The notes beneath the pieces were generated by a model. That model worked only from the letters and a program-made list of their open reading frames with translations, made no database searches and was not told the DNA's origin. A program made the translations under genes and the position numbers. Shown here in pieces: positions 5,856 through 12,854 of a stretch of 13,379 nt of DNA (positions are counted from its first letter, which is position 1; every line of letters starts with the position of its first letter). The stretch is from Lachnospiraceae bacterium UBA1778 (GTDB taxonomy: Bacteria; Bacillota; Clostridia; Lachnospirales; Lachnospiraceae), in assembly GCA_002315255.1 (NCBI GenBank), contig DCGM01000029.1, positions 1,840 to 15,218 on the forward strand. The letters are read 5' to 3'.

Positions 5856-7913
5856 GTGAAACAGTTTGATTCGAAAAACATGAAGAAAACGCGGTGGGCG
5901 GCATTATTCGCAGGAATAATGGCGGCCGTTTTAGCGTCGACTTCAACCTTGCAGCATGTCAGCTTCGCGGCGAGCTCAAAGACCGATCCGCTCACGGAAA
6001 CGGATGAGATTCATGCAGCATTCCCGGAGAGCTACTGGGAAGGACTCGATGCGCTGAAAAAAGCCCATCCGAACTGGAAATTTGTCGCATTCTATACCGG
6101 CCTCGACTGGGAAGATGTGATGGGAATTGATGCGGAAAGCGAACCGCTGACGAACCTCGTGGAAGCGTTCCGTTCGAATGGAAAGATGTATTACCCGACT
6201 TCCTGGTATTCGACGTCGATTCCGGGCGCCTATAACTGGGTGGCGAACTCCTGGACGCCGTACGACAGCGGAAACTGGTATCAGGCGTCAATCGAAGCGA
6301 TTGAATATTGTATGGACCCGCGGAACTTCCTGACAGAGATGCAGATTTTCCAGTTCCTCGATTCTTCATCGCCGCTTGACGAAGAAACGGCGCTTGCCGC
6401 TGTCAGCAATGTGTTCTCGACGATTGGCGGCAGCCACTGGACGCAGTCCGGTGAAATGCTCGATCTTTATTATATGGAAGAGGTTCCGAATCCGGAATAT
6501 CAGGAATATCTCGACGGAATCGAAGCCGGCACCTGGACGATCACGTATGTGCCGGACGAAACGATCGAGCAGAGACATTATCTGACTTATGCGGAAGCTG
6601 TCACGAAGATTGCAACGGAGCTTGGCTTAAACCAGGTGACGATCGCGAGCCGTATCCGTCAGGAGCAGGGCCTGGGAACGAGCAGTTTGATTTCCGGCAC
6701 ACAGGAATTTACCGTTACGGTTGAGGGCGAACCTCAGACGGTCAGCGGCTATTATAACTACTTTAATATCGGCGCGAGCGGCAGCTCGCGGGAAGAAATC
6801 ACCCGGAACGGCCTTACGGAAGCTTATAAAGGCGGCTGGGACACCCGCTATAAGGCACTTGCGGGCGGCGCTGAAAAGTATTCGTCGAAGTTTATCAAAT
6901 ACGGCCAGACGACGCTTTACTTCCAGAAATTCTTCGTCGATTCCAGCTATCCGCAGTATTTATACTGGAAACAGTACATGCAGAACCTGAATGCACCGCA
7001 GTCGGAAGCGAAAACCGCGTATAATTCGTTCTTAAGCGCGGACGCATTGGACTCGGACCTGACCTTCATCATTCCGATTTACTCGAACATGCCGGAGACG
7101 GCCGCCGAGAAACCGACGAAGGACGGAAACCCGAACTATAAGCTCGCATCGATTTCGGTCGGAAGCGAGATGGTCGAAGGCTTTGACATGGATACCGCCG
7201 ACTATGAGACGATCTCTTTTGACAATGAAGTTCTCACGGCATTGATCACGGCCCGTTCTTACGCGACCACAACGCGCGTGAAGATTATCAACAGATATCT
7301 CGATGAAAACGAAGAGGAGCAGGAGGATTCCTACGATGCCGAGTACACGCTTCTGGTGACAGAGGACGTGTCGCGCGGAAACCACACCGCTGACATCCGG
7401 CTCCACTTCGGAAATAATAACCTCTCGATTATCTCGACCGCCGAAAACGGCGATTCGTTCACCTACCATCTGACGATTTTCCGCGATACCGAAGCGGTAT
7501 ACGGTGATATCAATGATGATGGGGAGTGGAACATTTACGATATCGTTTATATGCAGAGTCATCTGCTCGGAAAAAATACGCTGACCGGAAAAGCATTTGA
7601 AGCGGCTGATCTTTATATGGACGGCGAAATCAATATATATGACCTTGTTATCCTTCAGTCTTATTTGTTAGGGAAGTCGGAAACGATTCAGGTCATTAAT
7701 CCGAATCCGCCGACCGAAGAGCCGACCAGTGAGTCAGAGGAGCCGACCAGCGAGACAGAGTCTTCCGAAGAACCGTCAGAGTCTTCAACCGAAGTTCCGG
7801 AAGAATCCAGCGCGGAAACGATAGAAGAATCTACGGCGGAAACCATGGAAGAAACAAGTGAATCATCGACGGAAGAACCGACAGAATCGATGGCTGAAAC
7901 CTCTGTCGAATGA
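5856..7913 (+). CDS. Secreted glucosaminidase-type cell-wall hydrolase with C-terminal dockerin
   Basis: This 685-residue protein is probably an exported peptidoglycan hydrolase. The start is GTG at 5856, with AAGGAG at 5842-5847. A signal peptide fits residues 1-39 (KK, a hydrophobic stretch, then SFAAS). Residues 60-105 contain HPNWKFVAFYTGLDWEDV, typical of Firmicutes glucosaminidase proteins. The catalytic domain covers about 240-365: ASRIRQEQG holds the likely acid Glu270, and YYNYFNIGA (299-307) is a family hallmark. Residues 428-543 resemble a cadherin-like beta-sandwich. A type I dockerin follows: repeat 1 at 550-573 has D551, N553, D555 and D562; repeat 2 at 584-607 has D585, D589 and D596, but Tyr587 in place of Asn/Asp. 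The last 65 residues or so are acidic and Ser/Thr/Glu/Pro-rich. The membrane protein encoded next may be its docking partner. Family and dockerin are well supported; exact bond specificity is not. Confidence 0.88.
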   Translation: MKQFDSKNMKKTRWAALFAGIMAAVLASTSTLQHVSFAASSKTDPLTETDEIHAAFPESYWEGLDALKKAHPNWKFVAFYTGLDWEDVMGIDAESEPLTNLVEAFRSNGKMYYPTSWYSTSIPGAYNWVANSWTPYDSGNWYQASIEAIEYCMDPRNFLTEMQIFQFLDSSSPLDEETALAAVSNVFSTIGGSHWTQSGEMLDLYYMEEVPNPEYQEYLDGIEAGTWTITYVPDETIEQRHYLTYAEAVTKIATELGLNQVTIASRIRQEQGLGTSSLISGTQEFTVTVEGEPQTVSGYYNYFNIGASGSSREEITRNGLTEAYKGGWDTRYKALAGGAEKYSSKFIKYGQTTLYFQKFFVDSSYPQYLYWKQYMQNLNAPQSEAKTAYNSFLSADALDSDLTFIIPIYSNMPETAAEKPTKDGNPNYKLASISVGSEMVEGFDMDTADYETISFDNEVLTALITARSYATTTRVKIINRYLDENEEEQEDSYDAEYTLLVTEDVSRGNHTADIRLHFGNNNLSIISTAENGDSFTYHLTIFRDTEAVYGDINDDGEWNIYDIVYMQSHLLGKNTLTGKAFEAADLYMDGEINIYDLVILQSYLLGKSETIQVINPNPPTEEPTSESEEPTSETESSEEPSESSTEVPEESSAETIEESTAETMEETSESSTEEPTESMAETSVE

Positions 7914-7939
7914 TGGGCGTATATTTTAAAGGAAATCAG

Positions 7940-10054
7940 ATGGGGAATCTAATGAAGAAAGTAATTTCCGTAATCATTGCCATTCTTTTATTAGCAAATA
8001 CAATCCTGTTTAACAGTATCGACGCTAAAGCAGCCGATACTGTTAATGTAGCGTTGACTTATACATTCAGTACGACGACGGTGGATATCGGCCAAGAGAT
8101 TAAACTTACTTTTAAAATGACTGCTGATAAGGAAAGCGGATTTTCCTGTAAAATCACGTGTGGCGAAGGTCTGACGCTCGTCAGCATCGTCGATATGAAT
8201 TCAAAGAGTACGATCGACTTGGTAAATCGAAAAACATCGAATTCAGTTTTTTATAATCCGGATACACACACTCTGCTATGGGGGTCGTGCGAGCATGTTT
8301 CGGAAGGTGCGATCGTAACATTTAAAGCAAATGATACAAGCGCTACTACCTATGATGCGACGAAGTGCGGAATCTATGTTTCGAACCTGATGGGAATGAA
8401 CATCGATCTCGATTCGTTCTCCTTTTCACCGTCCAGCATTTCTCAGAATATTAAAGTATATACGACCGCTGAAACGCAGAAACGGTTAGCGGACGAAGAG
8501 AAGAAACGTCAGGAAGAAGAAGCGAAAAGAAAAGCAGCTGAACAGGAAGCGGCAGATCAGGCAGCAGCGAAAAAGTGTGTCGATATGATCCGTGGCATTG
8601 ATCAGTCGATCCTGACGAAAAAGACGATTACGGTGAGCGACAAAGCGGCGTTAAAGTCTGCAGAAGATCAGATCAATAATTCATGGTATCTTTATAAACG
8701 GTTAAGTACTGACCGGCAGAAGAGCCTCGTTAAAAGCTATACGGATGGGAAAAATTACGCAAGCATTCTGGAGAATTCCCAGACCCTTTTAGATGCGCAG
8801 AAAAAGAAATTAGCGGCTGCGGAGCAGAAGGCGGCGGAGGAATCCCGCGCGGCGGAAGAGTCGAAGCGCGCGGAAGAGTCGAAGAAAGCGGCGGAATCCT
8901 CCATCGCGGAATCCATCGAGGAATCGATTCAGGAATCGATCGAGGAGTCCATTCAGGAATCGATCGAAGAGTCGATTCAGGAGTCTGTCGAAGAATCGGT
9001 TCAGGAATCATTGAAGGAATCGATTGAAGAGTCATTAAAGGAATCTGCGCGGGAGTCAGAAGAAGCATCCGGCGAGATTCAGGAGTCGGGCGAGAAATCG
9101 TCGGACGAGGGCGGAAGCATGGGCGAGATCAGCACGGAGCATGTGCGGTTCGTCGAGTTTACACCGTACAAATACAGTGAAATTACGAAGACTGCCGTTT
9201 TCTGGTTCGCTACGAAGGAATCGGAAATTGTAACGCCGCCGGATTACGAAGAGGGCGACGTAGAGGTTTCCGGTAAGGCGATCTGGGCGCGTCAGAACGA
9301 TCTGATGGAAGACGATATTTATCTCGTCTACGGCAAAAAAGAAGAGGATGACGAACCGGACTACTGGTATTATAATTTTAAGGATGACTCCTGCTTCCTC
9401 TATCGGAGCGTCCATGTAGGCGAGATTGAGACGATTGAAGCCGGAACCGAGAAGGATCCGACGGCGCAGGAAGGCTTCTTTGAGCGTGTCGGAAAATGGT
9501 TTGACAATGGAAAGACGGAAGGGAAGGACACGACGGCAATGCTCCTCATGATCCTGGTCGCATTCCTGATCGGCGTTCTTCTGATGTCTATTATCTATTT
9601 CATTGCTTCGAAAAAATACCGGATGGCATATTATGAGAAGGTTGCTCGGGAAAAGAGTGATCCTTCTATGGAGATGGAAGAGAAAATCAGCCGTTATCGT
9701 GCGCAGCGTGAGCAGATTCCGGAGGCCGGCGAGTCCTTTAAGGATGATATTGTTATTGAAGAGCCGGATTTCGATTTCGACATGTCGGAAGGCGGTTTTG
9801 ACGATGACATCGAGGAGCTTTCACTCGATGACGACGAAGAACTTTCGGACGAGCTGCTGAATGATGACGAAGAAGAGCTTTCGGACGAGCTGCTGAATGA
9901 CGAAGAAGAGCTTTCAGGCGAGCCGCTGAACGAATATGAAGCGGACGAAGACGAATCAGATGAAGAAACACCCGTGAAGGACATTTCAGCGAAGTTATTT
10001 GCGGATGATCCGGAAGAGCTGGCCGGTCTTCAGATTCATGATACGGAAGAGTAA
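7940..10054 (+). CDS. Membrane protein with cohesin-like domain, ES-repeat stalk and acidic cytoplasmic tail
   Basis: This 704-residue single-pass membrane protein has no family I can name with certainty. ATG at 7940 is chosen because AAAGGA lies six bases upstream; an ATG at 7910 overlapping the previous stop and one at 7952 are alternatives. A signal peptide covers about 1-32. Residues 33-176 are beta-rich (VDIGQEIKLTFKM, GEGLTLVSI, EGAIVTFKA) and resemble a cohesin or related carbohydrate-binding fold, with four Cys (70, 74, 117, 143). Next come a charged coiled coil (180-215), a helical stretch (215-300) and an eight-residue SIEESIQE repeat (about 320-372). An extracellular region (395-525) precedes the transmembrane helix (532-556). 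The cytoplasmic tail is strongly acidic, with repeated ELSDELLNDEE. It lies 26 bases after the dockerin-hydrolase gene, so a surface anchor for that hydrolase is the natural inference. The cohesin call rests on pattern reading only. Confidence 0.75.
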   Translation: MGNLMKKVISVIIAILLLANTILFNSIDAKAADTVNVALTYTFSTTTVDIGQEIKLTFKMTADKESGFSCKITCGEGLTLVSIVDMNSKSTIDLVNRKTSNSVFYNPDTHTLLWGSCEHVSEGAIVTFKANDTSATTYDATKCGIYVSNLMGMNIDLDSFSFSPSSISQNIKVYTTAETQKRLADEEKKRQEEEAKRKAAEQEAADQAAAKKCVDMIRGIDQSILTKKTITVSDKAALKSAEDQINNSWYLYKRLSTDRQKSLVKSYTDGKNYASILENSQTLLDAQKKKLAAAEQKAAEESRAAEESKRAEESKKAAESSIAESIEESIQESIEESIQESIEESIQESVEESVQESLKESIEESLKESARESEEASGEIQESGEKSSDEGGSMGEISTEHVRFVEFTPYKYSEITKTAVFWFATKESEIVTPPDYEEGDVEVSGKAIWARQNDLMEDDIYLVYGKKEEDDEPDYWYYNFKDDSCFLYRSVHVGEIETIEAGTEKDPTAQEGFFERVGKWFDNGKTEGKDTTAMLLMILVAFLIGVLLMSIIYFIASKKYRMAYYEKVAREKSDPSMEMEEKISRYRAQREQIPEAGESFKDDIVIEEPDFDFDMSEGGFDDDIEELSLDDDEELSDELLNDDEEELSDELLNDEEELSGEPLNEYEADEDESDEETPVKDISAKLFADDPEELAGLQIHDTEE
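8897..9055 (+). repeat. Coding repeat for SIEESIQE units
   Basis: About 160 bases encode alternating SIEE/SIQE (later SVEE, SVQE, SLKE) tetrads, an eight-residue, 24-base period within residues 320-372 of the membrane protein. The DNA copies are clearly related but carry many silent changes, so protein-level selection on the pattern is likely. The product would form a charged, extended helical stalk outside the membrane. Confidence 0.85.
9839..9931 (+). repeat. Coding repeat for acidic ELSDELLNDEE units
   Basis: Three consecutive units (ELSDELLNDDEE, ELSDELLNDEE, ELSGEPLN plus EYEA) lie in the cytoplasmic tail, preceded by a shorter ELSLDDDE. The first two copies are nearly identical in DNA, which points to a recent duplication. 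Alternating hydrophobic and acidic residues could form short binding motifs, but nothing identifies a partner. Confidence 0.8.
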
Positions 10055-10125
10055 ATATTCTTGACACAGAAGAGTGAATATTCATGACAACGAAGATCAG
10101 ATTTTCATGTTCCGAAAGCGCAAAT
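10034..10125 (+). repeat. Degenerate 23-bp tandem repeat across the stop codon
   Basis: Four units of 23 bases lie head to tail at 10034-10056, 10057-10079, 10080-10102 and 10103-10125, with consensus near ATTCATGAYAMRGAAGAGTGAAT. The first unit contains the end of the membrane protein gene (codons for IHDTEE and the TAA at 10052-10054). The second would read ILDTEE and a stop, so it looks like a copy of the gene's 3' end. The fourth is the most diverged. The array ends just before the rpsO promoter, and no intrinsic terminator is visible here. Confidence 0.8.
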
Positions 10126-10130
10126 AATGC

Positions 10131-10159
10131 TTTACAAACAGGGATAAATCTGTTATAGT
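10131..10159 (+). promoter_or_regulatory. Sigma-A-type promoter for rpsO-pnp
   Basis: The -35 box is TTTACA (10131-10136) and the -10 box TATAGT (10154-10159), with a 17-base spacer. A TGT extended -10 element lies at 10151-10153. Transcription should begin near 10166 and give a leader of roughly 88 bases before rpsO. Confidence 0.85.
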
Positions 10160-10165
10160 ACATCT

Positions 10166-10253
10166 TTGTATGGCGCCCATTGCTTTGTGGATCGAATCTC
10201 CAACGTTTCGCCAGGTTTTGGGTCAGTATAAATCATTTTATGGAGGTAATCTC
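10166..10253 (+). promoter_or_regulatory. Structured rpsO leader, possible S15 autoregulatory site
   Basis: The predicted leader can fold: TGGCG (10171-10175) pairs with CGCCA (10209-10213), enclosing a smaller TGGA/TCCA stem (10188-10191 with 10199-10202). Ribosomal protein S15 is known to repress its own mRNA through leader structures in several bacteria, and these differ widely between groups. The stems are visible; control by S15 is inferred from that precedent. The ribosome binding site GGAGGT (10242-10247) is outside the drawn stems. Confidence 0.35.
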
Positions 10254-10520
10254 ATGATTACGAAAGAGAAGAAAGCTGAACTTATTAAGCTGTATGGACA
10301 GAACGAAAACGACACCGGTTCTCCGGAAGTCCAGGTTGCTATCCTTACGGAGCGTATTGCAGAGCTCACTGAGCATCTGAAGACCAACCAGAAGGATAAT
10401 CATTCTCGTCGCGGTCTGTTCATGATGGTCGGTCAGAGACGTGGCCTTCTTGAGTATCTCAAGAAAAAGGACATCACCCGCTATCGTGCAATCATTGAAA
10501 AGCTTGGTTTAAGAAAGTAA
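10254..10520 (+). CDS. rpsO: 30S ribosomal protein S15
   Basis: S15 binds 16S rRNA in the central domain and helps assemble the platform of the small subunit. ATG at 10254 is the start: it has GGAGGT six bases upstream and gives the standard 88-residue protein. An in-frame ATG at 10170 would add 28 residues that do not look like S15. Typical segments are LIKLYGQNENDTGSPEVQVAILTERI, the central helix ending in HSRRGLFMMVGQRRGLLEYLKKKD, and the ending AIIEKLGLRK. The gene has its own promoter and precedes pnp, the order found widely in bacteria. Confidence 0.98.
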   Translation: MITKEKKAELIKLYGQNENDTGSPEVQVAILTERIAELTEHLKTNQKDNHSRRGLFMMVGQRRGLLEYLKKKDITRYRAIIEKLGLRK

Positions 10521-10530
10521 TTTACTGTTC

Positions 10531-10570
10531 GGGGGGACGGCTTTACAGTCGTCCCCTCAATGCGTTTTTT
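10531..10570 (+). terminator. Hairpin after rpsO, likely partial terminator or processing site
   Basis: A 12-bp stem (10531-10542 with 10547-10558, two G-T wobbles) closes a TTAC tetraloop. Six T residues follow at 10565-10570, but only after a six-base gap, so termination is probably incomplete. Such a site could set the rpsO to pnp transcript ratio or act as a processing point. The hairpin is certain; its strength is not. Confidence 0.55.
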
Positions 10571-10593
10571 AAAACAGAAATCCGGTACACAAC

Positions 10594-10636
10594 CAGGGGA
10601 TAATCCCTGATGTAATAATGTAGGCGCAGTCGCGCC
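10594..10636 (+). promoter_or_regulatory. Two small hairpins in the pnp leader
   Basis: CAGGG (10594-10598) pairs with CCCTG (10605-10609), and GGCGC (10623-10627) with GCGCC (10632-10636). Both lie upstream of the pnp ribosome binding site at 10647-10654. In enterobacteria a hairpin in the pnp leader is cut by RNase III and allows PNPase to repress its own synthesis. Whether these smaller stems serve such control here is unknown. Confidence 0.35.
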
Positions 10637-10658
10637 GAGAAGAAATAAGGAGAGTAAA

Positions 10659-12764
10659 ATGAAAGAATTCAAGACATTTGAGATGGACCTCGCCGGCCGC
10701 AAATTATCCGTGGATATCGGCCGCGTAGCAGCTCAGGCAAACGGCGCAGCATTGATGCATTACGGCGACACCACCGTGCTCTGCACCGTTACGGCATCGA
10801 AGGAACCGAGAGAAGGCATCGACTTCTTCCCGCTTTCCATCGAGTATGAAGAGAAAATGTACTCCGTCGGAAAGATCCCCGGAGGTTTTACGAGACGTGA
10901 AGGCAAGCCGACGGATCATGCGATCCTGACGAGCCGTGTCATTGACCGTCCGATGCGTCCGTTATTCCCGAAGGATTATCGGAATGACGTCACGATCGAC
11001 TGCCTCGTCATGTCAGTTGAGCAGGATTGCGGTCCGGAAGTCACCGCAATGCTTGGCGCATCTATCGCTACCACGATTTCGGATATTCCGTTCGACGGAC
11101 CGATCGCAGCAACCCAGATGGGCTTAGTCAACGGCGAACTCGTCGTCAACCCGACCGCAGAACAGCGCAAGGTTTCCGACCTCGCATTGACCGTCGCTTC
11201 GACCCGTGAAAAGGTTATCATGATCGAAGCCGGCGCCAATGAGGTTCCGGAAGAGAAGATGATCGAAGCGATCTTCAAGGCACACGAAGTCAACGGCGAA
11301 ATCATCCGTTTCATCGATAAGATCGTGGCAGAATGCGGCAAAGAAAAGGCTCCGTACGAGTCTCATGTCGTTCCGGCTGACCTTTGGGCTGATATGATGG
11401 AAGCGATTCCGGCAGCTGAAATGGAAGAAGCTGTTTTCGCTGATGAGAAGCAGGTCCGTGATGCGAACATTTACGCATTAAAGGAGCGCTTAAAGGCGCG
11501 TTACGAAGGCAACCATGACGAATGGATCGGCGGCCTCGATGAAGCGCTTTACAACTATGAGAAAAAGACTGTCCGTAAGATGATCCTGAAGGACCACAAG
11601 CGTCCGGATGGCCGTGCGCTGAACCAGATCCGTCCGCTCGCAGCTGAAGTTGACATCATCCCGCGTGTCCATGGCTCGGCAATGTTCACCCGTGGCCAGA
11701 CGCAGATCTGCGATGTCTGCACGTTAGCGCCGCTTTCCGAAGCACAGAAGCTCGACGGTTTAGATCCGTCTGAGACCTCGAAGCGCTATATGCATCAGTA
11801 TAATTTCCCGGCATATTCGGTCGGTGAGACGAAGGTTTCCCGTGGCCCGGGCCGTCGTGAGATCGGTCATGGCGCACTGGCAGAGCGCGCATTGATTCCG
11901 GTTCTTCCGTCAGAAGAAGAGTTCCCGTATGCGATCCGCTGCGTCTCTGAAACCTTTGAATCCAATGGTTCGACCTCTATGGCATCGACCTGCGCATCCT
12001 GCATGTCCTTAATGGCAGCAGGCGTCCCGATCAAAGCAATGGTCGGCGGCATCTCCTGCGGTCTCGTCACCGGCGAAACCGATGATGATTTTGTCCTTCT
12101 GACCGATATCCAGGGTCTCGAAGATTTCTTCGGCGACATGGACTTCAAGGTTACCGGTACTCACAAGGGTATCACGGCAATCCAGATGGATATTAAGATT
12201 CACGGTCTGACCCGTGCGATCATTGAAGGCGCGATCGAGCGCTGCCGCGAGGCACGTTTCTTCATCATGGACGGCGTCATGTCTTCGGCAATCCCGGAAC
12301 CGCGTAAGGAACTTTCCAAGTACGCTCCGAAGATTATCACCATCAGCATTGACCCGCAGAAGATCGGCGACGTCGTCGGCAAGCAGGGTAAGGTTATCAA
12401 TAAGATTATCGAAGAAACCGGCGTTAAGATCGACATCAGCGAAGACGGCACCGTCGCAATCTGCGGCACCGAACCGGAGATGATGGATAAGGCGAAGTCT
12501 TATGTCGAGACGATCGTCACCGAGTTCTTTGAAGGCCAGAAGCTTTCCGGAAAGGTTGTCTCCATCCGTGAGTTCGGCGCATTCATCGAGTTTGCACCGG
12601 GCAAAGAAGGTATGGTTCATATCTCGAAGGTCTGCAAGGAGCGCATCAACCGCATCGAAGACGTCCTGACACTGGGCGATCATGTCGATGTAGTCTGCCT
12701 CGGCAAAGATAAGATGGGCCGCTTCTCGTTCTCCATCAAGGACGCGAATAAGGGCAATGAATAA
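10659..12764 (+). CDS. pnp: Polyribonucleotide nucleotidyltransferase (PNPase)
   Basis: PNPase degrades RNA from the 3' end using phosphate, releasing nucleoside diphosphates, and is a central enzyme of mRNA turnover. The 701-residue length is normal. The first RNase PH domain contains YGDTTVLCTVTASKEPREGIDFFPLSIEYEEKMYSVGKIPGGF, given here as separate known segments: YGDTTVLCTVTAS, DFFPLSIEYEEKMYSVG and KIPGGF. An alpha-helical linker follows, then the second RNase PH domain with FTRGQTQ and the catalytic-site segment GLEDFFGDMDFKV, which holds the conserved Asp residues. The C-terminus has a KH domain (IGDVVGKQGKVINKI) and an S1 domain (LSGKVVSIREFGAFIEF). The start has AAGGAGAG at 10647-10654. 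It lies 138 bases after rpsO and is followed by a strong terminator. Confidence 0.98.
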   Translation: MKEFKTFEMDLAGRKLSVDIGRVAAQANGAALMHYGDTTVLCTVTASKEPREGIDFFPLSIEYEEKMYSVGKIPGGFTRREGKPTDHAILTSRVIDRPMRPLFPKDYRNDVTIDCLVMSVEQDCGPEVTAMLGASIATTISDIPFDGPIAATQMGLVNGELVVNPTAEQRKVSDLALTVASTREKVIMIEAGANEVPEEKMIEAIFKAHEVNGEIIRFIDKIVAECGKEKAPYESHVVPADLWADMMEAIPAAEMEEAVFADEKQVRDANIYALKERLKARYEGNHDEWIGGLDEALYNYEKKTVRKMILKDHKRPDGRALNQIRPLAAEVDIIPRVHGSAMFTRGQTQICDVCTLAPLSEAQKLDGLDPSETSKRYMHQYNFPAYSVGETKVSRGPGRREIGHGALAERALIPVLPSEEEFPYAIRCVSETFESNGSTSMASTCASCMSLMAAGVPIKAMVGGISCGLVTGETDDDFVLLTDIQGLEDFFGDMDFKVTGTHKGITAIQMDIKIHGLTRAIIEGAIERCREARFFIMDGVMSSAIPEPRKELSKYAPKIITISIDPQKIGDVVGKQGKVINKIIEETGVKIDISEDGTVAICGTEPEMMDKAKSYVETIVTEFFEGQKLSGKVVSIREFGAFIEFAPGKEGMVHISKVCKERINRIEDVLTLGDHVDVVCLGKDKMGRFSFSIKDANKGNE

Positions 12765-12819
12765 TAAAAAACTGATCTGCTGATTCATTTTTGAGATTAT
12801 CCGGCAGTCAGAAAGACAG

Positions 12820-12850
12820 AGCGGGAAGCTTTAAGCTTCCCGCTTTTATT
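12820..12850 (+). terminator. Intrinsic terminator after pnp
   Basis: AGCGGGAAGC (12820-12829) pairs perfectly with GCTTCCCGCT (12835-12844) around a five-base loop, and TTTATT follows. It lies 55 bases after the pnp stop codon and should end the rpsO-pnp transcript efficiently. Confidence 0.9.
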
Positions 12851-12854
12851 TACC

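Noticed and set aside
7910..7939. Earlier ATG at 7910 for the cohesin-like protein, overlapping the previous stop codon
   Set aside because: The extra ten residues precede a typical signal peptide, and the ATG at 7940 has AAAGGA at correct spacing. Coupled initiation at 7910 remains possible but is less likely.
9694..9984. Serine-rich open frame on the - strand inside the membrane protein gene
   Set aside because: It is the reverse reading of acidic GAA/GAC/GAG codon repeats, which yields Ser-rich sequence by composition.
10170..10253. In-frame ATG at 10170 that would extend S15 by 28 residues
   Set aside because: The extension has no S15-like sequence, lies only about four bases after the predicted transcription start, and the ATG at 10254 has an excellent ribosome binding site and gives the normal S15 length. 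An open frame of 28 codons is likely by chance.
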